A DNA stretch of 64,000 nt, taken from contig NZ_SGIU01000002.1 of the NCBI RefSeq assembly GCF_004296335.1, positions 633,882-697,881 of the forward strand. Reading direction: 5' to 3'. Under the pieces are notes generated by a model. That model was given only the letters and a program-made list of their open reading frames with translations, had not been told where the DNA came from and made no database searches. The stretch's first letter is position 1. Each line of letters opens with the position of its first letter. Position numbers and translations under genes: made by a program. The DNA is from Flagellimonas allohymeniacidonis. Lineage in GTDB: Bacteria > Bacteroidota > Bacteroidia > Flavobacteriales > Flavobacteriaceae. Positions 8,265-19,500 of the stretch are shown piece by piece.

Positions 8265-8760
8265 GTAATCTTTCCTCTGAATTTATTTTGTCAATGTATT
8301 TTTCAATTCCTTTTTCATCCAACTGTACCACATCCCAATCCCGCATCACCCGGGCTCCTTTACTTTCATAAAAACTGATAGCCGGGTCGTTCCAATCCAA
8401 GACCTCCCAACAAATTCGCTTTACGCCCAAGGCATATCCATATCGCACCACTTCATTCAATAGTGCGGTTCCCAGACCTTCACCTCTTGCCTTTTCAGTA
8501 ATGATCAAGTCTTCCAAATGGATTACTGGTCCTTTCCAAGTCGAGTAGCGAGGATACACCAAGGCTATTCCCATGACTTGGTTAGCGTATTCGGCCACAA
8601 AACAATGAAAAAGTGGGTTCTTACCAAAGCCATCCCTAACCAAATCTTCAGAAGTGACCTCAACTTCATGAGGCTCTTTTTCATAATCGGCCAGTTCACG
8701 GACCAACCCAATTACCTGTTCCATGTCCTCTTTACGGGCATCTCGAATAGTAAAATCCAT
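8251..8760 (-). CDS. GNAT acetyltransferase, SSAT/diamine-acetyltransferase-like
   Basis: 169 residues from the ATG at 8760; the longer frame would need a TTG and adds residues outside the fold. The sequence runs IRDARKEDMEQVIGLVRELADYEK, HLEDLIITEKARGEGLGTALL, then ICWEVLDWNDPAISFYESKGA. This is the arrangement of spermidine/spermine or thialysine N-acetyltransferases. It is expected to acetylate a small amine in the cytoplasm. It is the first gene of a two-gene unit with aspartate kinase and is divergent from fbp. Confidence 0.78.
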   Translation of the reverse strand: MDFTIRDARKEDMEQVIGLVRELADYEKEPHEVEVTSEDLVRDGFGKNPLFHCFVAEYANQVMGIALVYPRYSTWKGPVIHLEDLIITEKARGEGLGTALLNEVVRYGYALGVKRICWEVLDWNDPAISFYESKGARVMRDWDVVQLDEKGIEKYIDKINSEERLHEGI

Positions 8761-8869
8761 ATTGTTACAAATAAAACTCAAAGTTATAAATTTACATAAT
8801 TTAAGTTTTACGAAATCGATGTAGTATCACAAAATACCCGATATTTGTCAGCAAATAAAACAGCCTTAA

Positions 8870-9880
8870 ATGTTCGACAAACAGCATAGCACGCTTGGGG
8901 AATTTATCATTGCCAATCAGAATTCATTTCAATATACCTCAGGGGAGCTTTCCCGTCTACTCAATGGTATTCGATTGGCTGCAAAAGTGGTGAACCACGA
9001 GGTGAACAAGGCAGGTCTTGTCGACATCATAGGGACAGCAGGGGACACCAATATTCAGGGGGAAAATCAACAGAAACTGGACGTTTTGGCCAATGAAAAA
9101 TTCATTCAAACCCTGAAGAACCGAGAAATTGTTTGCGGAATCGCTTCCGAAGAGGAAGATGATTTTATTAGCATCAATAGTTTTGACGAGAAACACCAAA
9201 ACAAATACATTGTGCTTATCGATCCCTTGGATGGTTCTTCGAATATCGATGTAAATGTGTCGGTCGGAACTATTTTTTCCATCTATCGAAGGGTTACCCC
9301 CGTGGGGACCCCAGTGACTTTGGAAGACTTTCTGCAACCTGGAAGAAACCAAATTGCCGCTGGTTATATCATTTATGGCACTTCGACCATGCTGGTCTAT
9401 ACCACCGGAGATGGTGTAAACGGGTTTACCCTTAACCCAGCTTTGGGCACTTTCTATTTATCCCATCCGGATATGCAATTCCCCAAAACAGGGAAAATTT
9501 ATTCAGTAAACGAGGGGAATTATATCCATTTTCCCCAAGGCGTGAAGGATTACATCAAGTACTGTCAGATGGAGGAAGGTGATAGACCCTACACCTCTAG
9601 GTATATTGGTTCTTTGGTCTCCGATTTTCACAGAAACATGATTAAAGGAGGCATCTACCTCTATCCAAAGAGCAGCAAAGCTTCAAACGGAAAGCTGCGA
9701 TTGCTATACGAATGTAATCCCATGGCCTTCTTGGCCGAGCAAGCCAATGGAAAAGCAAGTGATGGTTTTAATCCCATCATGGACATTCAACCTACGGAAC
9801 TGCACCAAAGGGTTCCTTTTTTCTGTGGCAGCAAAAAAATGGTGGAAAAAGCCGAGGAATTTATGGCGGCTAGATCTTAG
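8870..9880 (+). CDS. fbp: Fructose-1,6-bisphosphatase class I
   Basis: 336 residues, the usual length. The metal-binding signature DPLDGSSN lies at 118-125, with SEEEDD upstream and [22 protein letters not shown] near the C-terminus. It removes the 1-phosphate of fructose-1,6-bisphosphate in gluconeogenesis. It is transcribed alone. Its stop overlaps the end of the convergent TerB-like gene by 4 bases. Confidence 0.93.
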   Translation: MFDKQHSTLGEFIIANQNSFQYTSGELSRLLNGIRLAAKVVNHEVNKAGLVDIIGTAGDTNIQGENQQKLDVLANEKFIQTLKNREIVCGIASEEEDDFISINSFDEKHQNKYIVLIDPLDGSSNIDVNVSVGTIFSIYRRVTPVGTPVTLEDFLQPGRNQIAAGYIIYGTSTMLVYTTGDGVNGFTLNPALGTFYLSHPDMQFPKTGKIYSVNEGNYIHFPQGVKDYIKYCQMEEGDRPYTSRYIGSLVSDFHRNMIKGGIYLYPKSSKASNGKLRLLYECNPMAFLAEQANGKASDGFNPIMDIQPTELHQRVPFFCGSKKMVEKAEEFMAARS

Positions 9881-10299
9881 TGATCTAGAAGATATTGATA
9901 CGCCTCAAAGTTGATTTTGCCGGAGAAGATATCAAATGACTTTTTGATAAGTTCTTTTGCCCCTTCGGGAGAGTACCCCAGTCCGATGGCGTACTTCTCA
10001 ATAAGAATCATTTGTTCCTCCTCAATTTGATTGTCGGCGAATACCATTCTGAAAAAATCAAACAGGCGTTTTAGTCTTTGTTCTGAACTATGCGGTGTTT
10101 CAATGGGGTATTTGTTCTCCTTTTTCATCACCTCTTTATATTCTTTTTCGGTAATGTTCAATTGAAAAGCAAACTTTTCCAAAATGGCCTTCTCCTTTTC
10201 ATTCACTACTCCATCTACGGCAGCCAAACTGGCCAAGGTGGCAAAATGGGCCAAATTGCTTCGTTGTTCTCCGTGCTCGTATAAATCTAAAATCGGCAT
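9877..10299 (-). CDS. TerB-like (tellurite resistance/DjlA N-terminal) protein
   Basis: 140 all-helical residues with the TerB pattern: [26 protein letters not shown] in the first half and a matching acidic repeat, [22 protein letters not shown], in the second. The two acidic turns could bind metal, as in TerB. Although such proteins are named for tellurite resistance, single-gene copies like this one are widespread and their role is unknown. No other ter gene is nearby. Confidence 0.75.
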   Translation of the reverse strand: MPILDLYEHGEQRSNLAHFATLASLAAVDGVVNEKEKAILEKFAFQLNITEKEYKEVMKKENKYPIETPHSSEQRLKRLFDFFRMVFADNQIEEEQMILIEKYAIGLGYSPEGAKELIKKSFDIFSGKINFEAYQYLLDH

Positions 10300-10386
10300 G
10301 TGCTAAAATTTGTTCGGCAAATATAATTTTTACGGAAGAAAAGCAGGGCATTTATCCCCAAAAGAAATTCGTAATTTACCAAAGCT

Positions 10387-11415
10387 ATGAAAACCCCTCT
10401 ACTCCAATTTACGAATAAAGGAATTTATTGCCAAGCCGCAGATGTGTATTTAGACCCTTGGAAACCGGTGGACCGGGCCATTATCTCACATGGCCATGCC
10501 GATCATAGTCGTTGGGGGCATAAGCAATACATTACCCATCACCGAAACGTTCCCATTGTGAAGCATCGTTTGGGAGAAGTCAATATTTCAGGGAAGAAAT
10601 GGGGAGAAACCTTTTCGATAAACGGAGTGAAATTCAGCTTGCATCCGGCCGGACACATTATTGGATCTTCCCAAATACGTGTCGAACATAAAGGAGAAAT
10701 TTGGGTTTTTACAGGAGACTATAAAACAGAAAATGATGGCTTGGCTACCCAATACGAAACTGTGAAATGCCATACCTTCATTACCGAATGCACCTTTGGC
10801 CTACCCGCATTTAAATGGGTGCCACAAGAAAAGGTCTTCAAAGAAATCAATGAATGGTGGGCCCAAAATAGAGCTGAAGGAAAAACCTCGGTTTTGTTTG
10901 GGTACACCCTAGGGAAGGCGCAACGCTTATTGAAACATTTGGATACCTCCATTGGAGCGATCTATACCCATGGAGCTGTCGAAAATATGACCCAAGTGCT
11001 TCGTGCCATAGTTGACTTACCACCTACTACCCTTATCACCGGGGAAACGAAAAAGGAGGGGCTTTTGGGCAATATGGTCATTGCGCCACCAAGTGCCCAC
11101 GGCAGTACGTGGATTCGGAAAATGGTTCCTTACGTCACTGCATCCGCAAGTGGGTGGATGACCTTTCGTGGTGCACGCAGAAGACGAGCCATCGACAAGG
11201 GCTTTGTGCTAAGCGATCATTGTGATTGGGATGACTTGTTGGACAGCATAAAGTCTACCGGCGCCGAAAAAATAATTTGCACCCATGGCTATACAGAAAT
11301 TTTTTCACGGTATTTAAGGGAACTGGGTTACGACGCTCGAACCGAAGATACGCAGTACGAAGGGGAATTGGCCGAGATAAATACTTCAGAACCAGAAAAG
11401 GCAGCTGCACCATGA
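10387..11415 (+). CDS. Ligase-associated MBL-fold DNA exonuclease
   Basis: 342 residues of metallo-beta-lactamase/beta-CASP-like fold with the metal motif SHGHADHSRWGH (about 33-45), HPAGHIIGSSQI, FTGDYKTE, and a C-terminal SDHCDWDDL and THGY. This is the predicted exonuclease of the bacterial ligase-associated repair cluster. It begins an operon with overlapping junctions: its stop overlaps the ligase ATG (ATGA), the ligase overlaps the GIY-YIG gene, and the helicase overlaps the PdeM gene. It probably trims DNA ends before ligation. Confidence 0.88.
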   Translation: MKTPLLQFTNKGIYCQAADVYLDPWKPVDRAIISHGHADHSRWGHKQYITHHRNVPIVKHRLGEVNISGKKWGETFSINGVKFSLHPAGHIIGSSQIRVEHKGEIWVFTGDYKTENDGLATQYETVKCHTFITECTFGLPAFKWVPQEKVFKEINEWWAQNRAEGKTSVLFGYTLGKAQRLLKHLDTSIGAIYTHGAVENMTQVLRAIVDLPPTTLITGETKKEGLLGNMVIAPPSAHGSTWIRKMVPYVTASASGWMTFRGARRRRAIDKGFVLSDHCDWDDLLDSIKSTGAEKIICTHGYTEIFSRYLRELGYDARTEDTQYEGELAEINTSEPEKAAAP

Positions 11416-13055
11416 AACAGTTCGCTGATCTTATCAAAACTCTGGATAGCACAAACAAAACCAATCGTAAAGTAGAAGCCTTGGCGGCTTATTTCAATGC
11501 TGCGAACGATGCCGATAAAGTTTGGACCATTGCCATTTTATCGCATCGAAGGCCTCCGCGACCTGTCAATACCACCCTACTACGACAATGGGCGGCAGAA
11601 CTTTCGAAAATTCCACAATGGTTGTTTGAAGAAAGCTATCACATCGTTGGGGATTTGGCCGAAACCATCGCTTTGGTGGTCCCCTCTTCAACACAAAGTA
11701 CTAAAAAGACCCTCACCCAGTTTTTGGAAGAAATGATTGCGCTTAAGTCCAAAAGCGATGAAGAAAAGAAGAATTACCTTGTTCAGAATTGGGAATGTTT
11801 GAACTACTATGAACGCTTTGTGTTCACGAAACTGATTACCGGAGGATTTCGAATCGGTGTTAGTCAAAAACTGATGACCAGGTCCTTGGCCAAGGCAACC
11901 AATTTAGACGAAGATGTTCTGGCCTATAAACTGATGGGTAACTGGGACCCTAGGACTATATCCTTTCAGGATTTGGTTCTAGAAGAAAAGGAAAGTGATT
12001 ATCTATCAAAACCTTATCCCTTTTATTTGGCTTATGCATTGGAAGACGATGTTTCCCAATTGGGTGACGTAAAGGCTTGGTCCGCGGAGCATAAATGGGA
12101 CGGCATACGATCCCAAGTGATTTTGAGGAATGATGAAATCTTCATTTGGAGTAGAGGCGAAGAATTGGTCACGGACAAATATCCCGAGTTTCAATCCTTC
12201 ATCGGGAGCATCCCCAATGGAACGGTATTAGATGGGGAACTGTTGCCATTTCCCAAAGGCGAAATAGGCACCTTCAATGACCTTCAAACCCGAATCGGTA
12301 GAAAAACAGTGTCCAAATCTTTGTTGGAACAGACTCCTGTCATTTTAAAAGCCTATGATCTTTTGGAATGGGAAGGAAAGGACATTCGCGGTAAACCCTA
12401 TTTGGAACGTAGGCAACTTTTGGAAAACTTGTTTCGTCAGCTGGATTCCAATGTGCTTGGGAAGTCTTTCTATCTATCAGAGCGATTACAGTTCGATACG
12501 TGGGAGAGGGTAGCCAAAGAACGGGAACGCTCTAGGGAAGTTCGCAGTGAAGGTCTGATGCTCAAACACAATCATTCTCCTTACCAGGTTGGACGGAAAA
12601 AGGGGGATTGGTGGAAATGGAAGGTAGAACCTTTGACCATTGATGCCGTATTGACCTATGCCATGCGGGGCCATGGAAGGCGAAGTAATCTGTTTACCGA
12701 TTACACTTTTGCTTTGTGGGAAACCAAAGAAAATGGGGATAAGGAGTTGGTTACCTTCGCCAAGGCGTATTCCGGGTTGACCGATGCCGAATTTCGAGAG
12801 GTAGACGCCTGGATCAAGAAAAACACTTTAGAACGTTTTGGGCCGGTACGCAGTGTTACTCCACATCACGTGTTCGAAATTGCCTTCGAGGGCATCGCCC
12901 TTTCCAAACGGCACAAGAGCGGGGTAGCTACCCGTTTCCCACGAATTTTAAGATGGCGAAAAGATAAGAAGATTGAGGAAGCAAATACTTTGGATGACCT
13001 TAGGGGGTTAATTCCGAGCATGGCGAAGGAATCCCATAAAGAAACTGCAAAATGA
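11412..13055 (+). CDS. ATP-dependent DNA ligase (repair cluster type)
   Basis: 547 residues from the ATG at 11412, which overlaps the exonuclease stop; the frame extends further upstream but only inside that gene. An N-terminal helical DNA-binding domain precedes the nucleotidyltransferase core, with the adenylated Lys228 in EHKWDGIR (motif I) and LDGELLPF (motif III). The motif V stretch is KKGDWWKWK and an OB-fold follows. It seals nicks with ATP and is distinct from the NAD-dependent LigA that serves replication. It overlaps the next gene by 4 bases. Confidence 0.9.
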   Translation: MKQFADLIKTLDSTNKTNRKVEALAAYFNAANDADKVWTIAILSHRRPPRPVNTTLLRQWAAELSKIPQWLFEESYHIVGDLAETIALVVPSSTQSTKKTLTQFLEEMIALKSKSDEEKKNYLVQNWECLNYYERFVFTKLITGGFRIGVSQKLMTRSLAKATNLDEDVLAYKLMGNWDPRTISFQDLVLEEKESDYLSKPYPFYLAYALEDDVSQLGDVKAWSAEHKWDGIRSQVILRNDEIFIWSRGEELVTDKYPEFQSFIGSIPNGTVLDGELLPFPKGEIGTFNDLQTRIGRKTVSKSLLEQTPVILKAYDLLEWEGKDIRGKPYLERRQLLENLFRQLDSNVLGKSFYLSERLQFDTWERVAKERERSREVRSEGLMLKHNHSPYQVGRKKGDWWKWKVEPLTIDAVLTYAMRGHGRRSNLFTDYTFALWETKENGDKELVTFAKAYSGLTDAEFREVDAWIKKNTLERFGPVRSVTPHHVFEIAFEGIALSKRHKSGVATRFPRILRWRKDKKIEEANTLDDLRGLIPSMAKESHKETAK

Positions 13056-13378
13056 CCAAAGGCTATTGCTATATTCTCACCAATAAAAATAAAACAGTAC
13101 TGTACATTGGAGCAACCAGTAACATGGAACGAAGAATCAATGAACATAAACAAGGTATTTTTCCAAAATCGTTTACAAAAAGATACAATTGTACCTTACT
13201 GGTATATTTTGAGGAATTCGATTGTGTGACAGATGCATTTGAAAGAGAAAAACAATTGAAGGCCGGTAACCGCAAAAGAAAAATCGATTTAATCAACTCC
13301 ATAAATCCAGAATGGTATGATTTGTCCCTAAACTGGATTGATGAAAACCTTGAATTGAGGAAGCTGAACAAGAATTAA
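13052..13378 (+). CDS. GIY-YIG nuclease domain protein inside the ligase operon
   Basis: 108 residues with the one-domain GIY-YIG layout: GYCYILTN, LYIGAT, a catalytic-type Arg in SNMERRINEHK, and Glu in FEREKQLK. It resembles the small YhbQ/UPF0213-like members. Its ATG overlaps the ligase stop, so it is translated with the operon, yet it is not one of the standard components of the ligase-associated cluster. Its base composition looks more AT-rich than its neighbours by eye. It may be a hitch-hiking gene or a structure-specific nuclease recruited to the repair pathway. Confidence 0.8.
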   Translation: MTKGYCYILTNKNKTVLYIGATSNMERRINEHKQGIFPKSFTKRYNCTLLVYFEEFDCVTDAFEREKQLKAGNRKRKIDLINSINPEWYDLSLNWIDENLELRKLNKN

Positions 13379-13406
13379 TTGGATTGCTTCGTTTTACTCG
13401 CAATTA

Positions 13407-15869
13407 ATGACCCAAAAAGAGCTTTTCCATATCGCTAAAGATTGGTTTCATCAACAAAGTTGGAAGCCCTTTCCTTTTCAGAAAGAGACCTGGAAAGCTT
13501 TTCTGCAAGGAAAACATGGCCTGCTCAATGCCCCAACGGGTAGTGGAAAAACCTACGCCCTTTGGTTTCCGATAGTACTCGATTACATCAAAAGACATCC
13601 CAACTACAAAACCAAGCACAAAAAAGGCTTAAAGGCCATTTGGATTACTCCTTTGCGCGCCCTATCGCAAGAAATCAAACAATCTGCAGAACGGGTTACC
13701 CAAGATCTGGAAACGCAAATGACGGTGGGTATCCGAACAGGGGATACTTCGACAAAGGAAAGGGCTCGACAAAAAACCACTATGCCCGATTTGCTTATCA
13801 CAACACCTGAAAGTCTTCAGCTCTTGCTTTCTTCAAAAGGTTATGCCAAGGTTTTTCAAGATTGTTCGGCCATTGTTGTGGACGAATGGCATGAGTTATT
13901 GGGTACCAAACGTGGAGTGCAAATGGAACTGGGTCTTTCGCGATTGAAAACGGTGTGCGAAAACTTACGTATTTGGGGTATTTCGGCTACCATAGGAAAT
14001 TTGGAACAAGCACGAGAAGTATTGTTGGGACCCACTTCCGAGGCGCTACAAAATTCCATTTTGGTCAGGGCCAATCTCAACAAAAAAATCACGGTGCGAA
14101 GTATTATCCCAGAAAAAATGGAAACCTTCCCATGGCGAGGGCATTTGGGATTGCATTTGTTGGAAGAAGTAGTCCCTATCATCAATAAAAGTAAGACCAC
14201 CTTACTATTTACCAATACCCGAAGTCAATGCGAAATTTGGTTTCAAAAAATCTTGGAAAAGCATCCCGAATATGCAGGTGAAATTGCCATGCATCACGGG
14301 AGTATCAACAAGGAAACGCGAATTTGGGTTGAAGAGGCAATTCGAAATGAGAGCCTAAAAGCCGTCGTATGTACTTCAAGTCTTGATTTGGGGGTGGATT
14401 TTGCACCTGTGGAAACAGTCATCCAGATTGGTGGACCCAAAGGAGTTGCCCGCTTTTTACAGCGAGCGGGGCGTAGTGGTCATCGACCTGGAAAAGAGAG
14501 CGTCATCTACTTTTTGCCCACCCATGCCATGGAACTGATAGAAGCTTCGGCACTCCAAGTAGCAGTCAAGGACAATGCGGTTGAAGATCGCATCCCTTAT
14601 TTGAACAGTTACGATGTATTGGTGCAGTATTTGACCACCCTGGCAGTCTCCGATGGTTTTTACCCAGAAGAAATCTTTTCAGAAATTAAACAAACCTTCT
14701 GCTATCAGGGGATTACTGAAAATGAATGGCAATGGCTGCTCAATTTTCTAGTGATGGGAAGTCAGAGCCTTAAGACCTATGACGAGTACAAAAAGGTGGA
14801 AGTGGAACCCGATGGAAAGTTCAAAGTAAACAACAAGGGTATTGCCATGCGCCATCGTTTTCAAATTGGTACTATTGTCGGTGATGCCACGATTACGGTC
14901 CGCTATCAAAAAGGAGGATATATCGGTTCCATCGAAGAATACTTTATCTCCAAATTAACTGCAGGGGATGTTTTTACTTTTGCTGGTCGTAACTTGGAAT
15001 TTATTCGGATAAAGGGCATGCAGGCCCATGTTTGGAACTCCACAAAGCGAACCAATAAAGTACCTTCTTGGATGGGAGGTCGCTTGAGTTTTTCGGCCCA
15101 AATGTCAAAGTTGCTTCGGGAAGAGTTGTACACTGCTGAACTGGAGTTTAAAAAGCAATCACAGGAGATTAAATCCTTGGAGCCCATGTTCAACAAACAG
15201 CGTGAAGAAAGTATTGTGCCCCAGCCTGGTGAATTTTTGATTGAGACCTTCAAATCACGGGATGGCTATCATCATATTTTCTATCCTTTCGAAGGAAGGG
15301 GCGTACATGAAGCCATGAGCAGCTTGCTTTCCTATCGTATTGGCCTGCTTGAGCCTATCACCTGTTCCCTGGCATTCAATGATTATGGTTTTGAAATGCT
15401 TTCTGATAAACCCATCGACATTCAGGCGGTGATTGATAACAACCTGTTCACCACCGAATATATGTTGGCGGACCTTCAAAAAAGTTTGAATTCGAACGAA
15501 ATGGCACGTCGAAAGTTTCGAGACATAGCAGTAATTAGCGGGATGGTTTTTACCGGTTATCCAGAGAAGGGCGTAAAAATGAAGCACCTTCAAAGCAGTT
15601 CCCAATTGCTTTTTGATGTTTTTCGGGATTTTGAACCCGATAATCTGATGTTCCAACAAGCCTTTACCGAAACTTTTGAACATCAGCTTGAGGAAGGACG
15701 TTTACGAATGGCCCTGGAGCGTATTGCCACCCAAGAAATTGTTTGGAAAGCATGCACAAATGCGACCCCTTTTTCTTTCCCAATAATAACCGATAGATTG
15801 CGGGAGAAATTATCGAATGAGAAATTGGCAGACCGCATCAAACGGATGACCAAGATTTTGACGAAATGA
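13407..15869 (+). CDS. Ligase-associated DEXH-box DNA helicase (Lhr-Core-like)
   Basis: 820 residues. Walker A is APTGSGKT (42-49) and motif II is DEWH, where Lhr proteins usually have DEVH. Motif III-like SATIG, motif V TSSLDLGVDF and motif VI QRAGRSGHRPG follow, and then the Lhr winged-helix and beta-barrel regions. Lhr-Core enzymes are 3'-to-5' helicases with RNA:DNA unwinding activity. The 28-base gap after the GIY-YIG gene is the only real gap in this operon. It overlaps the PdeM gene by 4 bases. Confidence 0.9.
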   Translation: MTQKELFHIAKDWFHQQSWKPFPFQKETWKAFLQGKHGLLNAPTGSGKTYALWFPIVLDYIKRHPNYKTKHKKGLKAIWITPLRALSQEIKQSAERVTQDLETQMTVGIRTGDTSTKERARQKTTMPDLLITTPESLQLLLSSKGYAKVFQDCSAIVVDEWHELLGTKRGVQMELGLSRLKTVCENLRIWGISATIGNLEQAREVLLGPTSEALQNSILVRANLNKKITVRSIIPEKMETFPWRGHLGLHLLEEVVPIINKSKTTLLFTNTRSQCEIWFQKILEKHPEYAGEIAMHHGSINKETRIWVEEAIRNESLKAVVCTSSLDLGVDFAPVETVIQIGGPKGVARFLQRAGRSGHRPGKESVIYFLPTHAMELIEASALQVAVKDNAVEDRIPYLNSYDVLVQYLTTLAVSDGFYPEEIFSEIKQTFCYQGITENEWQWLLNFLVMGSQSLKTYDEYKKVEVEPDGKFKVNNKGIAMRHRFQIGTIVGDATITVRYQKGGYIGSIEEYFISKLTAGDVFTFAGRNLEFIRIKGMQAHVWNSTKRTNKVPSWMGGRLSFSAQMSKLLREELYTAELEFKKQSQEIKSLEPMFNKQREESIVPQPGEFLIETFKSRDGYHHIFYPFEGRGVHEAMSSLLSYRIGLLEPITCSLAFNDYGFEMLSDKPIDIQAVIDNNLFTTEYMLADLQKSLNSNEMARRKFRDIAVISGMVFTGYPEKGVKMKHLQSSSQLLFDVFRDFEPDNLMFQQAFTETFEHQLEEGRLRMALERIATQEIVWKACTNATPFSFPIITDRLREKLSNEKLADRIKRMTKILTK

Positions 15870-16498
15870 CGCTTCCGATAGAAATTAAAAATCAACAGTT
15901 TTTGCTTCACCCCTTGGGGGGTATTTTTTGGGAGGAAAAATCCTTGTTATTGATAAGTGATGTGCATTTGGGCAAAGTGGCCCATTTTCGGAAATTTGGC
16001 GCAGCGGTCCCGCGAAAAGCACTGCACAAAAACTACCTGCTTCTTGACGAGATAGTCGAACACTTTAATCCGTTTCAAATTTGTTTTTTGGGCGACCTAT
16101 TTCATTCATCCTTAAACAAGGAGTGGGAGCTATTTGAAAATTGGGTAGCAAAAATTCCTTCTGAAATCATTTTGGTTTCAGGAAACCATGATATTATCTC
16201 CCCCCATAAATTTGAACAAATCGGCGTGCCCATTTTCCAGGAGCTTATTTTGGAAAACTTCTTGCTCACCCATCATCCCGAAGAACGGGAGGGACTCTTT
16301 ACCTTTTGCGGACACATTCACCCGGCTGTTCGGCTTCAAGGTTTTGGCCGCCAGAAGTTGCGCCTACCCTGTTTTTTCAAAACCAATGCCCAATTGATTT
16401 TACCCGCTTTTGGGGAATTTACGGGCACCCATGTGCTCCAACCCAAAAAAGAAGATGAAGTATTCGCTATTGTTGAAAATGAAATCGTGAAAGTTTAA
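15866..16498 (+). CDS. pdeM: Ligase-associated metallophosphoesterase PdeM (MPE)
   Basis: 210 residues with all calcineurin-like metal motifs: LLISDVHLGK, FLGDLFHS, VSGNHDI, LTHHPE and CGHIHP. The Pseudomonas putida homologue in the equivalent cluster is a manganese-dependent DNA phosphodiesterase/nuclease. It is the last gene of the ligase-associated operon and probably processes DNA ends. The start overlaps the helicase stop (ATGA). Confidence 0.88.
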   Translation: MTLPIEIKNQQFLLHPLGGIFWEEKSLLLISDVHLGKVAHFRKFGAAVPRKALHKNYLLLDEIVEHFNPFQICFLGDLFHSSLNKEWELFENWVAKIPSEIILVSGNHDIISPHKFEQIGVPIFQELILENFLLTHHPEEREGLFTFCGHIHPAVRLQGFGRQKLRLPCFFKTNAQLILPAFGEFTGTHVLQPKKEDEVFAIVENEIVKV

Positions 16499-16552
16499 AT
16501 TCAACTTGTCAGCCCATGTGCTTCGTTTTATATTTGCCACAAATTTTTTGGA

Positions 16553-19500
16553 TTGACCCCATCATCCATTTCCCAAAGCTTTGAACAGTCTCCTGAACTA
16601 AGGAAACTAGGGGAAGCTATTGCCCAATCTGAAAATATCAGTCTAAAAGGTCTTACCGGTTCGGCCCTTTCTTTTGCGTTGGCTTCCACTTTTAAATCTG
16701 CAGAGTTGCCATTTCTGTTCTTATTGAATGATAAGGAAGAAGCTGCTTATTATCTAAATGATTTGGAGCAATTGATTGGGGAATATGATGTGCTCTTTTA
16801 CCCCGGGAGCTATCGAAGACCTTATCAGATTGAGGAGACCGACAACGCCAATGTACTGCTCAGGGCTGAGGTGCTTAATCGCATCAACTCTCGAAAAAAA
16901 CCGGCAGTGATCGTTACCTATCCCGATGCCCTTTTTGAAAAAGTGGTCACGCGAAAAGAACTCGATAAAAACACGCTCAAAATTAAATTGGAGGATACGC
17001 TCTCCTTGGATTTTTTGAACGAAGTGCTTTTTGAGTATCAATTCAAGCGGGTGGATTTTGTGACAGAACCGGGAGAGTTTTCTGTTCGCGGGGGTATTGT
17101 GGATGTTTTTTCCTTTTCACATGATGAGCCCTATCGAATCGAATTTTTTGGTGATGAGGTGGACAGCATCCGTACTTTTGATGTGGAGACCCAGTTATCC
17201 ACGGACAAGGTGAAGCGGATTACCATAATTCCGAATGTTGAAAATAAGTTTCTCCAGGAATCCCGTGAAAGTTTTCTGAAATACATCTCACCGAAAACCG
17301 TCATTTATTCAAAGAATTTGGATTTGGTGTACGACCGAATCGATTCTTTTTTCTCAAAGGCCGAGGAAAGTTTTGCCAAGTTGGAAGGGGAACTCAAACA
17401 TGCCCAGCCCGAAGAGCTTTTTGTTACTTCCGCATTGTTGAAAACCCAATTGAATGATTTCACTCTTGCAGAATTGAATGGAGTCTCCAGAGAATCTTCA
17501 GCAGGAATTCAATCCACGGAAATAGCATTCCAAACCAAGCCCCAACCCTCCTTCAATAAAAAGTTTGATTTGTTGATAGAAAACCTCAACGATAATCATG
17601 AAGCAGGGTATGCCAACTATATTTTCTGCTCAACCGAGCAACAGGCAAAGCGGTTTCATGACATTTTTGAAGAGATGGAGGAAAAGGTGCATTACAAAAC
17701 CCTGGTCTTTCCGCTCTATAAAGGTTTTATTGCTGAGAATCTAAAGCTAGCCTGTTATACCGACCATCAGATATTTGAACGATACCATAAATTCAATTTG
17801 AAAAATGGCTACGCGAAAAAGCAGGCCATCACGCTAAAGGAACTTACCAAACTTGAAGTTGGGGATTATGTGACCCACATTGACCACGGAATCGGTAAGT
17901 TCGGCGGACTTCAAAAAATTGATGTCGAGGGAAAGCAACAAGAAGCCATTAAACTCTTCTATGGGGACCGCGATATTTTGTATGTCAGTATTCACTCCCT
18001 TCACAAAATTTCCAAGTATAATGGAAAAGATGGCATGGTTCCCAAAATCTACAAACTGGGGTCAGCGGCTTGGAAAAAACTCAAACAAAAGACTAAAAGT
18101 CGGGTCAAGCAAATTGCCTTTGACCTTATCAAAGTCTATGCGAAGCGACGAACGGAAAAAGGGTTTCAATATGCCCCTGACAGTTACCTGCAACATGAGC
18201 TTGAGGCCTCGTTCTTGTATGAGGATACTCCGGACCAAGGCAAGGCCACCCAAGATGTAAAAAAGGACATGGAGAGTGAACGCCCCATGGACCGTTTGAT
18301 ATGTGGGGATGTGGGTTTTGGTAAAACCGAAGTGGCCATTCGCGCAGCATTTAAAGCAGTCGACAATGGGAAACAGGTTGCGATTTTGGTCCCAACCACC
18401 ATTTTGGCCTTTCAACACAACAAGACCTTCAAAAAACGTCTAGGCGAGCTTCCCGTAACTGTGGATTATCTCAACCGCTTTCGAACCGCAAAAGAAAAAC
18501 GCGATATTTTAGAAGGCCTTGCAAATGGGAAAATAGATATCATTATTGGCACGCACCAATTGGTGAATAAAAATGTGCAATTCAAAGATTTGGGATTGCT
18601 CATTGTGGATGAAGAACAAAAATTTGGGGTAGCCGTAAAAGACAAGCTCAAGTCCATTAAGGAAAATGTGGACGTGCTTACGCTTACTGCAACTCCTATA
18701 CCCCGAACCTTGCAATTTAGTCTGATGGCAGCTAGGGATTTATCCATCATCAATACCCCACCTCCCAACCGCTACCCCATTGAAAGTCGCGTTATTCGAC
18801 TTAATGAGGAAATGATCCGTGATGCCATTTCGTATGAAATTCAACGAGGAGGACAAGTGTTTTTTATTCATAATCGTATTGAAAACATCAAGGAGGTTGC
18901 GGGTATGCTCCAACGTTTGGTGCCAGATGCCAAAATAGGGATTGGCCATGGGCAAATGGAAGGCAAAAAATTGGAGAAGCTTATGCTTGCCTTTATGAAT
19001 GGGGAATTTGATGTTCTGGTTTCCACCACCATTGTGGAAAGTGGTTTGGATGTTACCAACGCCAATACCATTTTCATCCATAACGCCAACAATTTTGGAT
19101 TGAGCGACCTGCACCAAATGCGGGGGCGTGTGGGCCGAAGCAATAAGAAGGCCTTTTGTTTCTTCATAACCCCGCCTTATGAAGCAATGACCACCGAGGC
19201 CCGTAAGCGAATTGAAGCTTTGGAACAATTCACCGAACTGGGTAGCGGCTTCCATATTGCCATGAAAGATTTGGAAATCAGGGGTGCCGGGGATTTGCTC
19301 GGTGGGGAACAAAGTGGTTTTATCAATGAGATTGGGTTTGAGACCTATCAAAAAATTCTTTCGGAAGCCATTGACGAACTGAAAGAAAATGAGTTTAAGG
19401 AATTGTATGATGAAGTGGAGGGTGACCGCGAAAAGGTTTATGTGAAGGATACGCAAATTGATACAGATTTTGAGCTTCTATTTCCGGATGACTACATCAA

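Noticed and set aside
13069..13371. A minus-strand frame opposite the GIY-YIG gene
   Set aside because: The plus-strand protein has clear GIY-YIG residues and operon overlap; the opposite frame has none.
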